Assembly (NCBI GenBank): GCA_001603165.1
Contig: LVBN01000065.1
Location: 30,030 to 94,029, forward strand
DNA length: 64,000 nucleotides
Source: Spirochaetales bacterium Spiro_12
Lineage (GTDB): Bacteria > Spirochaetota > Spirochaetia > Treponematales > Rectinemataceae
Direction: 5' to 3'
Shown here one piece after another: positions 17,132 through 25,469 of the stretch; the stretch's first letter is position 1, and the number at the start of each line of letters is the position of its first letter. The position numbers were made by a program, and so were the translations under genes. The notes under the pieces are model-generated. The model was not told where the DNA came from. It saw only the letters and a list, made by a program, of their open reading frames with translations, and made no database searches.

Positions 17132-18142
17132 TTAAGGCTTGGGAATGCCGAGGGTGTCCGGCGAAACCTTGGCCTTGCCGGCTTCCCAGTACAGCCAGGC
17201 GACAGGCTGGTAGTAAGCGAATGCCTTGTCCTGGGCATCCTGTCCGAAGGAGGGCGCGAATACGGCGCCACGGGATACCGCGTATTCCTGGATCTTCTTG
17301 GATTTACCGATAACCTCAGGCCAGATCTTGTTCATGGTGTCTATGACTTCCTGGGGTACTCCCTTGGGGATAAAGATACCGAAATAGTTGGGGCCGGATT
17401 CGAATTCGGGAATCCACTTGGTGATGGGGGGAATGGTTCCGTATCCCTGGAGGGTGAGGGGTTTGTCCGAAAGGACGGCCAGCGGGCGGAGCTTCTTGCC
17501 GCGGATCATATCGGCCTGCTCGACCGCGAGCTGGGTGGTGACCTGGGCTTCGCCGGAGATGGTACCGATTACCGCGGGGTTGCCGCCGTCATAGGTGACG
17601 TGTTTGTAGTCGATGCCGGTGTAGCGCTTGATCAGCTCGGCGCCGATGTGGCCGGCGGAACTCATTCCGGCGGTGGCGATGGAGATCTTGCCGGGATTCT
17701 TTTTGAACGCGGCCAGAAGTTCGTCGAAGGTCTTGTAGGGGGTGGAGGCGTTGACGCTGACGACCATGACGTTAGCGATGGAGAGATAGACGTGCCAATC
17801 TTTCCTGATGTCGGTGTCGAGCATTCCCTGCACACCATAGGTGGCCAGGTCGGCGGCGGCGCCGGAAGCCCAGGTGTAGCCATCCCGGGGAGCATCGAGA
17901 ACCGACTTGGTGCCCACGGAACCCGAGGCGCCGGGCTGGTTGACGATGACGAGCTTGGTGCCGAGGGCAGCCTCAAGTTCGCCCGCGGCAAGCCGGGTGA
18001 TCTGATCGGTGGAGCCGCCGGCTCCCCAGGGTACGATCACGTTGATAGGCTTGGTGGGCTTCCAGGTCGCCTGGGCCGAGACACCAGCCACGAGTGCGAA
18101 AAGCACAAAGAGTGCGAACGCGTTTAATGCAATCCTTTTCAT
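17132..18142 (-). CDS. tctC: Tripartite tricarboxylate transporter substrate-binding protein (TctC/Bug family)
   Basis: 336 residues with a signal peptide (MKRIALNAFALFVLFALVAG, cleavage near VSA-QA). The Bug/TctC start of the mature protein is WKPTKPINVIVPWGAGGSTDQ, followed by NQPGASGSVG and AGMSSAGHIGAELIKRYTGI. The ATG at 18142 has AAGGAG 8 nt upstream. It is the first gene of tctCBA. A promoter with consensus -35 lies just upstream, in the region shared with the divergent SDR gene. The ligand is a carboxylate of unknown identity. Confidence 0.94.
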   Translation of the reverse strand: MKRIALNAFALFVLFALVAGVSAQATWKPTKPINVIVPWGAGGSTDQITRLAAGELEAALGTKLVIVNQPGASGSVGTKSVLDAPRDGYTWASGAAADLATYGVQGMLDTDIRKDWHVYLSIANVMVVSVNASTPYKTFDELLAAFKKNPGKISIATAGMSSAGHIGAELIKRYTGIDYKHVTYDGGNPAVIGTISGEAQVTTQLAVEQADMIRGKKLRPLAVLSDKPLTLQGYGTIPPITKWIPEFESGPNYFGIFIPKGVPQEVIDTMNKIWPEVIGKSKKIQEYAVSRGAVFAPSFGQDAQDKAFAYYQPVAWLYWEAGKAKVSPDTLGIPKP

Positions 18143-18180
18143 CAATACACTCCTTCCGTGGAGAGATAAGGGATTTTGAA

Positions 18181-18209
18181 AGTATGGAGCGTATCAACAG
18201 CGATGTCAA
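18181..18209 (-). promoter_or_regulatory. Sigma70-type promoter of tctCBA
   Basis: On the minus strand TTGACA (18209-18204), a 17-nt spacer and CATACT (18186-18181) give a near-consensus promoter, 38 nt before the tctC ATG. It lies inside the 103-bp region shared with the divergent SDR operon. Confidence 0.7.
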
Positions 18210-18245
18210 GAAATATATCCTCGATTTTATGGCCTGAAGGACTCG

Positions 18246-19202
18246 ATGAAGTTTTTAAGCCCGGGACAAGCTGCTTGCGGCGGAGGTGATCGCCTTGACA
18301 AAGCGCCTTGCCCACGGGATTCTTTGACCATGTCAGCGAACGAAAATAACAATACCCCGGCTTCCGCGGGCACCCCCGCTGCTATGGATACCCCAGGCGC
18401 CGTGAAGACGCCGGAAGCGACTCCCGTGGTGCTGGTGACCGGATCGAGCAGGGGCCTGGGTAGGGGTATAGCCCTGGAGCTGGCCGCCAAGGGCTGCTCG
18501 GTGGCGATCCACTATTCATCCAATCAAGGGGCGGCGGAAAAAACGCTCATACACTGCCGGAACCTGGCGGTATCGGAGGCGCAGCGATTCGCCGCCTTCC
18601 ACTGCGACATAGCCGATCCGGTTCAACGCGCCGCCCTGGTTGAGGAGCTTTTCGACCATTTCGGGCGACTGGATGCCCTGGTGAACAATGCGGGTATGGG
18701 TCCCCGGGTGAGGGCCGATATTCTAACGGCGAGCGAAGAGTCCTTCGAAGAGCTGATAAGGACGAATCTCCAGGGCCCCTATTTTCTTACCCAGGCGGTG
18801 GCGCGGCGCTGGCTGGCCGATAAAAGCCCTACGCCGCTTCCCCAGGGCAGGACTATCGTATTCGTAACCTCGGTTTCCGCCGATACCGCGTCGATCGGTC
18901 GGGGGGAGTACTGTGTTTCCAAGGCCGGACTCTCCATGGCGGTAAAACTCTGGGCGGCCAGGTTGGCGGGGGAGGGGATTGTGGTTTACGAGCTGAGGCC
19001 GGGCATCATGGAAACGGATATGACCTCGGGTGTAAAGGCTAAATACGACGCTCTCATCGCCCAGGGAATAGTACCCCAAGGGCGTTGGGGATACCCGGAG
19101 GATGTGGGCAGGGCGGTTCGATCCCTTCTGGCGGGAGATTTCGCCTTCTCCACCGGCTCGGTCATCGACATCGATGGCGGATTCCATATTTCGAGATTGT
19201 AG
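18246..19202 (+). CDS. SDR family oxidoreductase
   Basis: 318 residues if the ATG at 18246 (AAGGAC upstream) is used. The Rossmann fold begins only near residue 60 with VLVTGSSRGLGRG, so starts at 18330 or 18384 are also possible; the extra N-terminus is Pro/Ala-rich and unlike the family. Catalytic Ser (TSVSADTAS) and the Tyr-x-x-x-Lys in GEYCVSKAG are present, as is the NNAG motif. Family members reduce keto groups with NAD(P)H. It is first in an operon with a GH88-like hydrolase, an isomerase and a MocA-type dehydrogenase, so a sugar or sugar-acid substrate (KduD-like role) is inferred. Confidence 0.88.
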   Translation: MKFLSPGQAACGGGDRLDKAPCPRDSLTMSANENNNTPASAGTPAAMDTPGAVKTPEATPVVLVTGSSRGLGRGIALELAAKGCSVAIHYSSNQGAAEKTLIHCRNLAVSEAQRFAAFHCDIADPVQRAALVEELFDHFGRLDALVNNAGMGPRVRADILTASEESFEELIRTNLQGPYFLTQAVARRWLADKSPTPLPQGRTIVFVTSVSADTASIGRGEYCVSKAGLSMAVKLWAARLAGEGIVVYELRPGIMETDMTSGVKAKYDALIAQGIVPQGRWGYPEDVGRAVRSLLAGDFAFSTGSVIDIDGGFHISRL

Positions 19203-19214
19203 GAGGATGGTCGG

Positions 19215-20624
19215 ATGATCGATCTGAGCAATGTTCCCGAAACTGTGTCGTTAGCCGCTCCCGCTAGGCGGACCTTCACCATGGCCGCTTCCAAGACAAA
19301 GAAGCTCGCCGAGCGATGGGAACCTGTGTCCGGAGCTCCTGTCTTCACCGTGGAGGGCAAGTACACCCAGCGCGGGTGGACGGAATGGACCCAGGGGTTT
19401 CAGTTCGGGAACGCTCTCTTGATATACGAAGCCCTGGGCGAATCCTGGTTTCTGGACTATGGAAGAAGAAAAACCACCGAACTGATGGCTCCCCATCTTT
19501 CTCATACCGGGGTTCATGACCATGGATTTAACAATATAAGCACTTATGGAAACCTCCTGCGCATGAGCGCCGAGGGAAAGATCGAAGCCGAATCCTGGGA
19601 GAAGGAGTTCTATCGGCTGGCCCTGAAGGTTTCGGGGGCGGTCCAGGCTTCGCGCTGGACCGCTTTGCCGGGGGAGTTGGGCTATATCCCCTCCTTCAAC
19701 GGGGCTCATTCCCTCTTCGCCGATACGATACGTTCCCTGAGGGTGCTGGCGGTTTCCCACAAATTAGGCCATGTCCTGATGGGCGAGCAGGATCAGAAAA
19801 TCAGTTTGCTGAAGCGTCTTCTGCAGCACGCCGAGACGACAGCCCGGTGGAATGTCTACTTGGGCAAGGGCCGGGACCGCTGGGACCTCCGAGGAAGGGT
19901 GGCCCACGAATCCATCTTCAATCTGGCGAGCGGGGCCTATCGCTGCCCATCCAGTCAGCAGGGCTATTCGCCCTTCAGCACCTGGACCAGGGGCCTGGCG
20001 TGGATAATTCTGGGCTTCGCCGAGCAGTTGGAGTTTTTGGCCAGCCTTCCCGAGGCCGAATTCGACGGTTTGGGCCTGCCTTATTTCCCTGACAAGGCTT
20101 CGGCTTTGGAACGCTTCGAGGAAGTCGCCCGGGCGACCTGCGATTTTTATATCGAAAATACCCCACCCGACGGAATTCCCTACTGGGACACCGGCGCGCC
20201 CAATCTGTACAAAATCGAACGTTATCTAGAACGGCCGGCGGATCCCTTCAATCCGCACGAGTCGGTGGACTCCTCGGCGGCGGCGATCGCGGCGCAGGGA
20301 TTTTTGCGGCTGGGCAGGCACCTCGGGGCCGCCAAGGACGGCAATCCGGCTCGCCAGGCGGCGGCCTTAAGCTACGAGCGCGCCGGTCGCGCGATCGCCG
20401 CCGCCCTCATGAAAGCCCCCTACCTTTCCGACGATGCCTCCCACGAGGGCCTGCTTTTGCACGCGGTCTACCACCTGCCCAACGGCTGGGACGCTTCCAG
20501 CGACGGCAGCGGGCTGCCCAGGGGAGAATCCTGCATGTGGGGCGATTATCATCTTCTGGAGCTTGCCCTTTACCTGTTGCGGCTTTCCGAGGGCCGGGCT
20601 CCTCAACGCTTCGATCTCATCTAG
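19215..20624 (+). CDS. GH88/GH105-like glycoside hydrolase
   Basis: 469 residues with the (alpha/alpha)6-barrel signature set of unsaturated glucuronyl/rhamnogalacturonyl hydrolases. GVHDHGFNNIS near residue 97 carries the Asp equivalent to the catalytic/substrate Asp of HDLGF. YSPFSTWTRGLAWIILGF near residue 255 matches the conserved TWARGQAW block. A late ESCMWGDYHLLELAL segment closes the barrel. There is no signal peptide, so it is cytoplasmic, acting on an imported oligosaccharide. AGGAGG precedes the ATG. It lies 12 bp after the SDR gene. Hydration of delta-4,5-unsaturated uronides is known for the family; the substrate here is inferred. Confidence 0.78.
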   Translation: MIDLSNVPETVSLAAPARRTFTMAASKTKKLAERWEPVSGAPVFTVEGKYTQRGWTEWTQGFQFGNALLIYEALGESWFLDYGRRKTTELMAPHLSHTGVHDHGFNNISTYGNLLRMSAEGKIEAESWEKEFYRLALKVSGAVQASRWTALPGELGYIPSFNGAHSLFADTIRSLRVLAVSHKLGHVLMGEQDQKISLLKRLLQHAETTARWNVYLGKGRDRWDLRGRVAHESIFNLASGAYRCPSSQQGYSPFSTWTRGLAWIILGFAEQLEFLASLPEAEFDGLGLPYFPDKASALERFEEVARATCDFYIENTPPDGIPYWDTGAPNLYKIERYLERPADPFNPHESVDSSAAAIAAQGFLRLGRHLGAAKDGNPARQAAALSYERAGRAIAAALMKAPYLSDDASHEGLLLHAVYHLPNGWDASSDGSGLPRGESCMWGDYHLLELALYLLRLSEGRAPQRFDLI

Positions 20625-20633
20625 GGAGGGGGC

Positions 20634-21452
20634 ATGAAAGAGTATTCCCGTTTCGCTATCCACAGCTACACCAACAAACCCTGGCCCCTGGCCACCATGG
20701 TGGAACGCTACGCCAAAGCCGGGGTTTCGGGCATTTCGGTCTGGAAGGAAACCATGGAGGGAATGAAGCCCAAGGATGCGGCCGCGCTTATCGGCGCGGC
20801 GGGGCTCAAGGTCGTGTCCATGGTGAGGGGGGGATTTTTCCCCGCGTCGAGCGCGGACGAGCGGAAGCGAAAAATCCAGGACAACATCGAACTCATTCGG
20901 GCCAGCGCCGAGCTGGGCGCTCCGCTCATCGTGCTCGTCTGCGGCGCCGATCCCAAAGTGGGGCTTGTCCAAGCCAGGGAGCAGGTGAAGGCGGGCATCG
21001 AAGCCATTCTCCCCGAAGCCGAGCGCCAGGGCGTGAAGCTGGCGATCGAGCCGCTCCATCCCCTCTACGCCGACCTCCGTTCGGTGGTGAACACCATGGA
21101 ACAGGCCAACGACCTCTGCCAGGCCATCGCCCACCCTGGCCTGGGCGTGGCTGTCGATGTCTATCATGTGTGGTGGGATCCTAAGCTGGAGGAAGAGATA
21201 AAGCGTTGCGGCAGCCTGGGAAAGCTGTTCGCATTCCATGTCTGCGACTGGAAGACTCCCCCGGAGGATTTTTTAAACGATCGGGGCCTCATGGGAGAGG
21301 GCTGCGTCGATATTCCCCTTATCCAGACCTGGGTCGAGAAGACAGGCTTCCGCGGTTTCGTGGAAGTGGAAATATTTTCCAAACACTACTGGGCGATGGA
21401 TCAGGACGTCTATCTGGGAATGATCAAAAAAGCCTGGGAGGAGAAGGTATGA
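20634..21452 (+). CDS. Sugar phosphate isomerase/epimerase (xylose-isomerase-like TIM barrel)
   Basis: 272 residues of the AP-endonuclease-2/IolE-like TIM barrel family. Metal-ligand positions are seen as Glu in LAIEPLHP (about residue 140), Asp-x-x-His in VAVDVYHVWWDP (about 175-186), His in FAFHVCDW and Glu in FVEVEIFS near residue 243. AGGGAGG lies 5 nt before the ATG. It starts 9 bp after the GH88-like gene and overlaps the MocA-type gene by ATGA, so these are tightly coupled. It probably isomerises or epimerises a keto sugar produced by its neighbours. Confidence 0.87.
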   Translation: MKEYSRFAIHSYTNKPWPLATMVERYAKAGVSGISVWKETMEGMKPKDAAALIGAAGLKVVSMVRGGFFPASSADERKRKIQDNIELIRASAELGAPLIVLVCGADPKVGLVQAREQVKAGIEAILPEAERQGVKLAIEPLHPLYADLRSVVNTMEQANDLCQAIAHPGLGVAVDVYHVWWDPKLEEEIKRCGSLGKLFAFHVCDWKTPPEDFLNDRGLMGEGCVDIPLIQTWVEKTGFRGFVEVEIFSKHYWAMDQDVYLGMIKKAWEEKV

Positions 21453-22597
21453 GCGATAGGACGATCGGCATAATAATGAACGGGGTGACCGGGCGCATGG
21501 GGACGAACCAGCATCTGGCGCGCTCCATTCTCGCCATACGCGATTCCGGCGGGGTCAGGCTCAGGGACGGCAGCAGGCTCGTACCCAAGCCCGTGCTTGT
21601 AGGCAGGGATGAGCGCAAGCTGGCGACATTAGCCAAAATTTATTCCGTGGCCGACTATACGACCGACCTGGACGCGGCCTTGGCGGATCAGTCGAACGAG
21701 ATTTACTTCGATTCCCAAACGACCCTGCAGCGTTCCATCGGTATCGCCAGGGCGGTGGAGGCCGGAAAGGCTATCTACTGCGAAAAACCCACGGCGACGA
21801 CCACCGCCGAGGCGCTGCGCCTCTACAAGTTGGCCGAGGCCGCGGGGGTGAAGCACGGCGTCGTCCAGGACAAGCTCTGGCTGCCCGGACTGCTCAAGCT
21901 CAAATATCTCATCGATACGGGCTTCTTCGGCCGCATCCTCTCGGTGCGGGGCGAGTTCGGCTACTGGGTTTTCGACGGCTATTCCCAGCCCTGCCAGAGA
22001 CCTTCCTGGAATTACCGTTCCGAGGAGGGCGGCGGCATCATGATCGATATGTTCTGTCACTGGCGCTATGTGATCGACAATCTCTTCGGCGACATCAAGG
22101 CGCTTTCCGCCATCGGCGCCACTCACGTCGACAAGCGACTGGACGAACAGGGCAGGGAATATGTCTGCACCGCCGAGGACGCCGCCTACGGTACCTTCGA
22201 GCTGGAAAACGGCATAATCTGCCACTTCAACTCCTCCTGGGCCGTACGGGTTCGCAGGGACGATCTCTTCGTCATGCAGGTGGACGGTACCGAAGGCTCG
22301 GCCGTGGCGGGCTTGCGGGAATGCTACGTTCAGGACGAGGCCATGACGCCCAAACCGATCTGGAATCCCGATATCGCCAGCCCCATCGATTACTACGACA
22401 ACTGGGCCAAAATGCCCACCCGCGACATCGCCGACAACGCGTTCAAGGTGCAGTGGGAAAAGTTCCTCCTCCATGTCGCCCAGGACGACCCCTTCCGCTG
22501 GGGCCTGCTGGAAGGAGCCAAGGGAGTCCAATTGGCGGAGCTCGGCCTTGAAAGTTGGAAAAAGCGCCGCTGGGTGGAGGTGCCAAGGCTGTCTTAA
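21449..22597 (+). CDS. Gfo/Idh/MocA family oxidoreductase
   Basis: 382 residues from the ATG at 21449, which overlaps the isomerase stop; the longer in-frame start at 21206 lies inside the isomerase. An N-terminal Rossmann segment (IIMNGVTGRMG) is followed by the EKPTATT motif near residue 110, where the Lys is catalytic in the family, and a C-terminal sheet domain beginning near FGYWVFDGY. It would oxidise or reduce a sugar or inositol-type compound with NAD(P). As the last gene of SDR-GH88-isomerase-MocA it completes a small catabolic cassette divergent from tctCBA. Confidence 0.9.
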   Translation: MSDRTIGIIMNGVTGRMGTNQHLARSILAIRDSGGVRLRDGSRLVPKPVLVGRDERKLATLAKIYSVADYTTDLDAALADQSNEIYFDSQTTLQRSIGIARAVEAGKAIYCEKPTATTTAEALRLYKLAEAAGVKHGVVQDKLWLPGLLKLKYLIDTGFFGRILSVRGEFGYWVFDGYSQPCQRPSWNYRSEEGGGIMIDMFCHWRYVIDNLFGDIKALSAIGATHVDKRLDEQGREYVCTAEDAAYGTFELENGIICHFNSSWAVRVRRDDLFVMQVDGTEGSAVAGLRECYVQDEAMTPKPIWNPDIASPIDYYDNWAKMPTRDIADNAFKVQWEKFLLHVAQDDPFRWGLLEGAKGVQLAELGLESWKKRRWVEVPRLS

Positions 22598-22639
22598 TTA
22601 TTTGTAAAGTAAATAAGATAATACCGTTTGTTTGATTGA

Positions 22640-22663
22640 GGCGCGGGGACCGGTCCCCGCGCC
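22640..22663. repeat. Perfect 24-bp palindrome between convergent genes
   Basis: GGCGCGGGGACC is followed directly by its exact reverse complement. A partial copy, CCGGTCCCCGCC, follows immediately at about 22664-22675. It lies in the 128-bp gap between the MocA-type gene (+) and crcB (-). It can form a very stable hairpin and is a candidate bidirectional terminator, although no T-tract follows. Confidence 0.7.
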
Positions 22664-22725
22664 CCGGTCCCCGCCAGATTGCCGACCACACGGATCATCA
22701 TCGAACCGCAGAGAAGTTCCCTTGC

Positions 22726-23124
22726 TTATGGCCGCTGCCCTCTTGCGACAGAGAGCAGGAAGGATGCGAATGCCATGCCCAGGCCTATCGCTGCCCATGA
22801 AGCGGTATTGTTGGAAAAAAAGTTCCAGAACGCCGGACCGTAGGCCCGCCTTTGCAGCAGCGCGACGGTTTCGAAGGCGTAGGTCGAGAAGGTGGTGAAG
22901 GCGCCAATGAAGCCTACCGCGGCGAAAACCCTCCAGGAAGGGTTAAGGAGGGCGGCGTCCGCGAGAACGAGCACCAGGCCCATCAAAAAAGAGCCGATGA
23001 CGTTGACAAAAAGGGTTCCCCAGGGCAGTTGGGCCGGCAGAAGACCATTGATCGCCCGGGAAAGCGCAAAACGCGCCAGGGCGCCCAAGCCTCCGCCCGC
23101 GAAAATAAGAAGTGTCGTCGCCAT
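22726..23124 (-). CDS. crcB: Fluoride ion channel CrcB/Fluc
   Basis: 132 residues with four transmembrane helices. Hallmarks are GGLGALARFALSR (about 11-23), GTLFVNVIGSFLMGL (about 36-50) and GFIGAFTTFSTYAFE (about 73-87), including the Asn and the Phe/Thr/Ser positions of the fluoride pathway. Fluc channels are dimers exporting fluoride. The ATG is at 23124. It is divergent from the GH13 gene by 48 bp, and no fluoride (crcB) riboswitch is recognisable in that short space. Confidence 0.93.
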   Translation of the reverse strand: MATTLLIFAGGGLGALARFALSRAINGLLPAQLPWGTLFVNVIGSFLMGLVLVLADAALLNPSWRVFAAVGFIGAFTTFSTYAFETVALLQRRAYGPAFWNFFSNNTASWAAIGLGMAFASFLLSVARGQRP

Positions 23125-23172
23125 GGCGCCATACTACCCCGGACAGGGCCGCAGCGCATATACTGAAAACCT

Positions 23173-24525
23173 ATGAAACCTTCCATACATGAAGATGAGG
23201 CCATCTACCAAATCTATCTTCGCAATTTCACCGACCAGGGAACCTTCGCCGCCGCGATCCCCCGCTTGTCCGGGATCGCCGGCCTGGGCTTCCGGTGGAT
23301 ACTCCTTACGCCCATTCACCCCATAGGCCGGACGGCTCGCAAGGGCGGCGCGGGCTCGCCCTACGCGGTTTCCGATTACCGGGCCGTCAATCCCGGGCTG
23401 GGCTCCATCGGGGATTTTCTCGATTTCTTGGCCGAAGCCCATGCCCTGGGCTTGAAAGTGTTGATGGACGTGGTGTTCAACCACTGCGCACCGGACTCGG
23501 TCTTGGCCGGGGAGCACCCCGAGTATTTCATGCTGGAAGGCCAGGAGCCGGCGGCCCGGCGGGGCGAGCTGGAAACCCCCGCGCCTGGGGCCCGGTTCGG
23601 CCGAAAGTGCCAGGATTGGTCCGATGTGGTGGACTTGGATTTTAGCTCCTCTCCCGCCCTGTGGATGGAGCTGGTCTCGGTGCTCCAGTTCTGGCGCGAC
23701 AAAGGAATCGACGGCTTCCGCTGCGACGTGGCCTCCCTGGTGCCCGTCGAGTTTTGGAAATATGCCCGGCAGAAACTGAATCAGTATGATCCGGGGTTGC
23801 ACAAAGAAAAGTACCCGCTTTTGTGGGTGGCCGAGTCGGTACGGCCTTCCTTTTTGCGGAACCTGAGGCGGAAGGGCTTCGGCGCCTGGTCCGAGCCCGA
23901 ACTGCATTCGGTCTTCGATGTCAGCTACGATTACGACGGTTGGGAAAGGCTGGAGAAAGTCTGGGCCGGTTCGCTCCCCGCCTCGACCTATCTGGACTAT
24001 CTCTATGTCCAGGAGACGCTCTATCCCGCCGGCGCGCTGAAGCTGCGCTTCATGGAAAACCACGATCTGGAACGGGCGGCCGCGCGCTTTGTCACCGCCG
24101 CCCGCTTGCGAGCCTGGACCCTGACCATGTTTTTCCTTCCAGGCATCGGTATGGCCTACATGGGGCAGGAATCCGCCCTGGAGCGCAGGCCGTCGCTCTT
24201 CGATAAAGATCCGCTGGACTGGGCCGCTGGAAACGAAGAGTTCAGGCTGTGGTTTGAAGCTTTGATGAAGGGTTTGAAAGGAATCAAGGGCAGGGCCCCC
24301 TTTTTCAGCTATCGGGAGCTTGCCCGGGGCGTCTATAGCCTGGAGCGCAGGATTCTGCCGGATGATGCCCGCCCGAAGTACCTGGCCCTGGTGAATCTCG
24401 AGGGCTGGAACAGGCCGGTCGGCCTTCCCGAGCCGCTTGCCGGCAAGGAGCTTTTGAGCGGCGATTCGGTTGAACTGGGCAAAGAACCTTTGCTATTCGA
24501 AGAACCGGTGATCGTGGAACTTTAA
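23173..24525 (+). CDS. Alpha-amylase family glycoside hydrolase (GH13)
   Basis: 450 residues of a GH13 (beta/alpha)8 enzyme without a signal peptide, so probably intracellular. Conserved regions: I DVVFNHC (about 100-106), II GFRCDVASLVP with the nucleophile Asp near residue 183, III LWVAESV with the acid/base Glu, and IV FMENHDLERA with the third Asp. A small C-terminal beta domain follows. It would cleave or rearrange alpha-glucans or maltooligosaccharides; the subfamily cannot be fixed by eye. It stands alone between crcB (divergent) and a LUD gene (convergent). Confidence 0.92.
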   Translation: MKPSIHEDEAIYQIYLRNFTDQGTFAAAIPRLSGIAGLGFRWILLTPIHPIGRTARKGGAGSPYAVSDYRAVNPGLGSIGDFLDFLAEAHALGLKVLMDVVFNHCAPDSVLAGEHPEYFMLEGQEPAARRGELETPAPGARFGRKCQDWSDVVDLDFSSSPALWMELVSVLQFWRDKGIDGFRCDVASLVPVEFWKYARQKLNQYDPGLHKEKYPLLWVAESVRPSFLRNLRRKGFGAWSEPELHSVFDVSYDYDGWERLEKVWAGSLPASTYLDYLYVQETLYPAGALKLRFMENHDLERAAARFVTAARLRAWTLTMFFLPGIGMAYMGQESALERRPSLFDKDPLDWAAGNEEFRLWFEALMKGLKGIKGRAPFFSYRELARGVYSLERRILPDDARPKYLALVNLEGWNRPVGLPEPLAGKELLSGDSVELGKEPLLFEEPVIVEL

Positions 24526-24545
24526 TCTTCCGCAAAGATGAAAAT

Positions 24546-24620
24546 GGCGGCCGCCGGAATCCGGCGGAAATCCCCTGAATCCGTCCGGATCCGCCCGAAT
24601 CCGCCGCCGGCCGCCCTTTT
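24546..24620. repeat. GC-rich repeated/inverted sequence between GH13 and LUD genes
   Basis: CCGCCGG-AAT-CCGGCGG forms a perfect 7-bp hairpin at 24551-24567. GGCGGCCG (24546-24553) can also pair with CGGCCGCC (24608-24615), which is followed by CTTTT. Between them the unit GAATCCG recurs with small changes. It may be a terminator for the GH13 gene or a small repetitive element. Confidence 0.45.
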
Positions 24621-24633
24621 CTGGGAGGATCCG

Positions 24634-25257
24634 TCAGAAACCAGCATCCTCGTTCATCAGAATAACCTTGACCCTGCCAGGCTGAACCTCCTTATTGAGT
24701 ATGAGAACCTTGGAGGGATAGGTGGCGAAGCTTTCGGGAAGACCGTAGGCTGTTCTGGCCCGTACGCTTTCCTGGGGCACCACGTGCTGGACCAGGCGAT
24801 CCCAGGCTTCATCCAGGCCGGGGACGATTTTCTTTGTACTGACGACAAAGACCACGGTTCCCGCGCCGTAGGTATAGGCGGAAAGCTGGCTTCCTGTGAG
24901 GGAGGCGACCAGGAGCTTGCCGCTCTGGGTTACCGCATGGACCGAGCCGATAGCCACGTCAGGGCTGGCGCCGAGCTTGCGCATCTTTCGTCCTTGGGTT
25001 TTTCCGTCCATGGCGCCGAGTTTCCCGCGCACCGATTCGTAGAGGCCCGACCTGTCGATCGCTTCGGCCAGGCCGATGGATTCCACGGTCACCGAGGTCA
25101 TAACGAAGACCTCCGACTTCTCGGGAATCAGCCCCAACGCCGTTTCCTTCGCTTCCTTGGCGCCGGAAACGACGAAAACTTCAAACCCATTCTCCCTCAG
25201 CGAGTCTGCGGTCTTTTCCACTATTTCTTTTGCAGGCAGTGTATTCCATTCGCTCAC
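24634..25257 (-). CDS. LUD (LutC/YkgG-like, DUF162) domain protein
   Basis: 207 residues made of a single LUD domain. Visible are EKSEVFVMTSVTVESIGL (about 46-63), an ASPDVAIGSVHAVTQSGKLL stretch near residue 95, GSQLSAYTYGAGTVVFVVSTKKIVPGLDEA and a C-terminal RTAYGLPESF. The GTG start has AAGGAG 6 nt upstream. In lactate utilisation LutC works with LutA and LutB, but neither is near here, so this is an orphan LUD protein of unknown role. It is divergent from the DUF4384 gene across an AT-rich region. Confidence 0.85.
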   Translation of the reverse strand: MSEWNTLPAKEIVEKTADSLRENGFEVFVVSGAKEAKETALGLIPEKSEVFVMTSVTVESIGLAEAIDRSGLYESVRGKLGAMDGKTQGRKMRKLGASPDVAIGSVHAVTQSGKLLVASLTGSQLSAYTYGAGTVVFVVSTKKIVPGLDEAWDRLVQHVVPQESVRARTAYGLPESFATYPSKVLILNKEVQPGRVKVILMNEDAGF

Positions 25258-25403
25258 GATGAACTCCTTGATAATTCGTAATATTAATATATAAAAAATT
25301 TAATATAATAGGAAATAGAAATATGGATATAAAGATGCGACCATATGATGAAGCAGTAGGTATGGTTTCATCCTTTCCAATATGAGGAAACGGGAAATCA
25401 AAC

Positions 25404-25432
25404 TTGAAAGGCGTCATGCGCGCACATATACT
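25404..25432 (+). promoter_or_regulatory. Near-consensus sigma70 promoter of the DUF4384 gene
   Basis: TTGAAA (25404-25409), 17-nt spacer, TATACT (25427-25432). The predicted start near 25439 leaves a leader of about 30 nt containing GGAG before the ATG at 25470. It rules out the in-frame upstream starts at 25404 and 25416. Confidence 0.75.
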
Positions 25433-25469
25433 GTATGACGAGGTGGAATTGAAAAACCGGAGACTGTCC

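Noticed and set aside
23125..23172. Possible fluoride riboswitch before crcB
   Set aside because: Only 48 bp separate crcB from the divergent gene, and the conserved pseudoknot elements of the crcB motif are not present.
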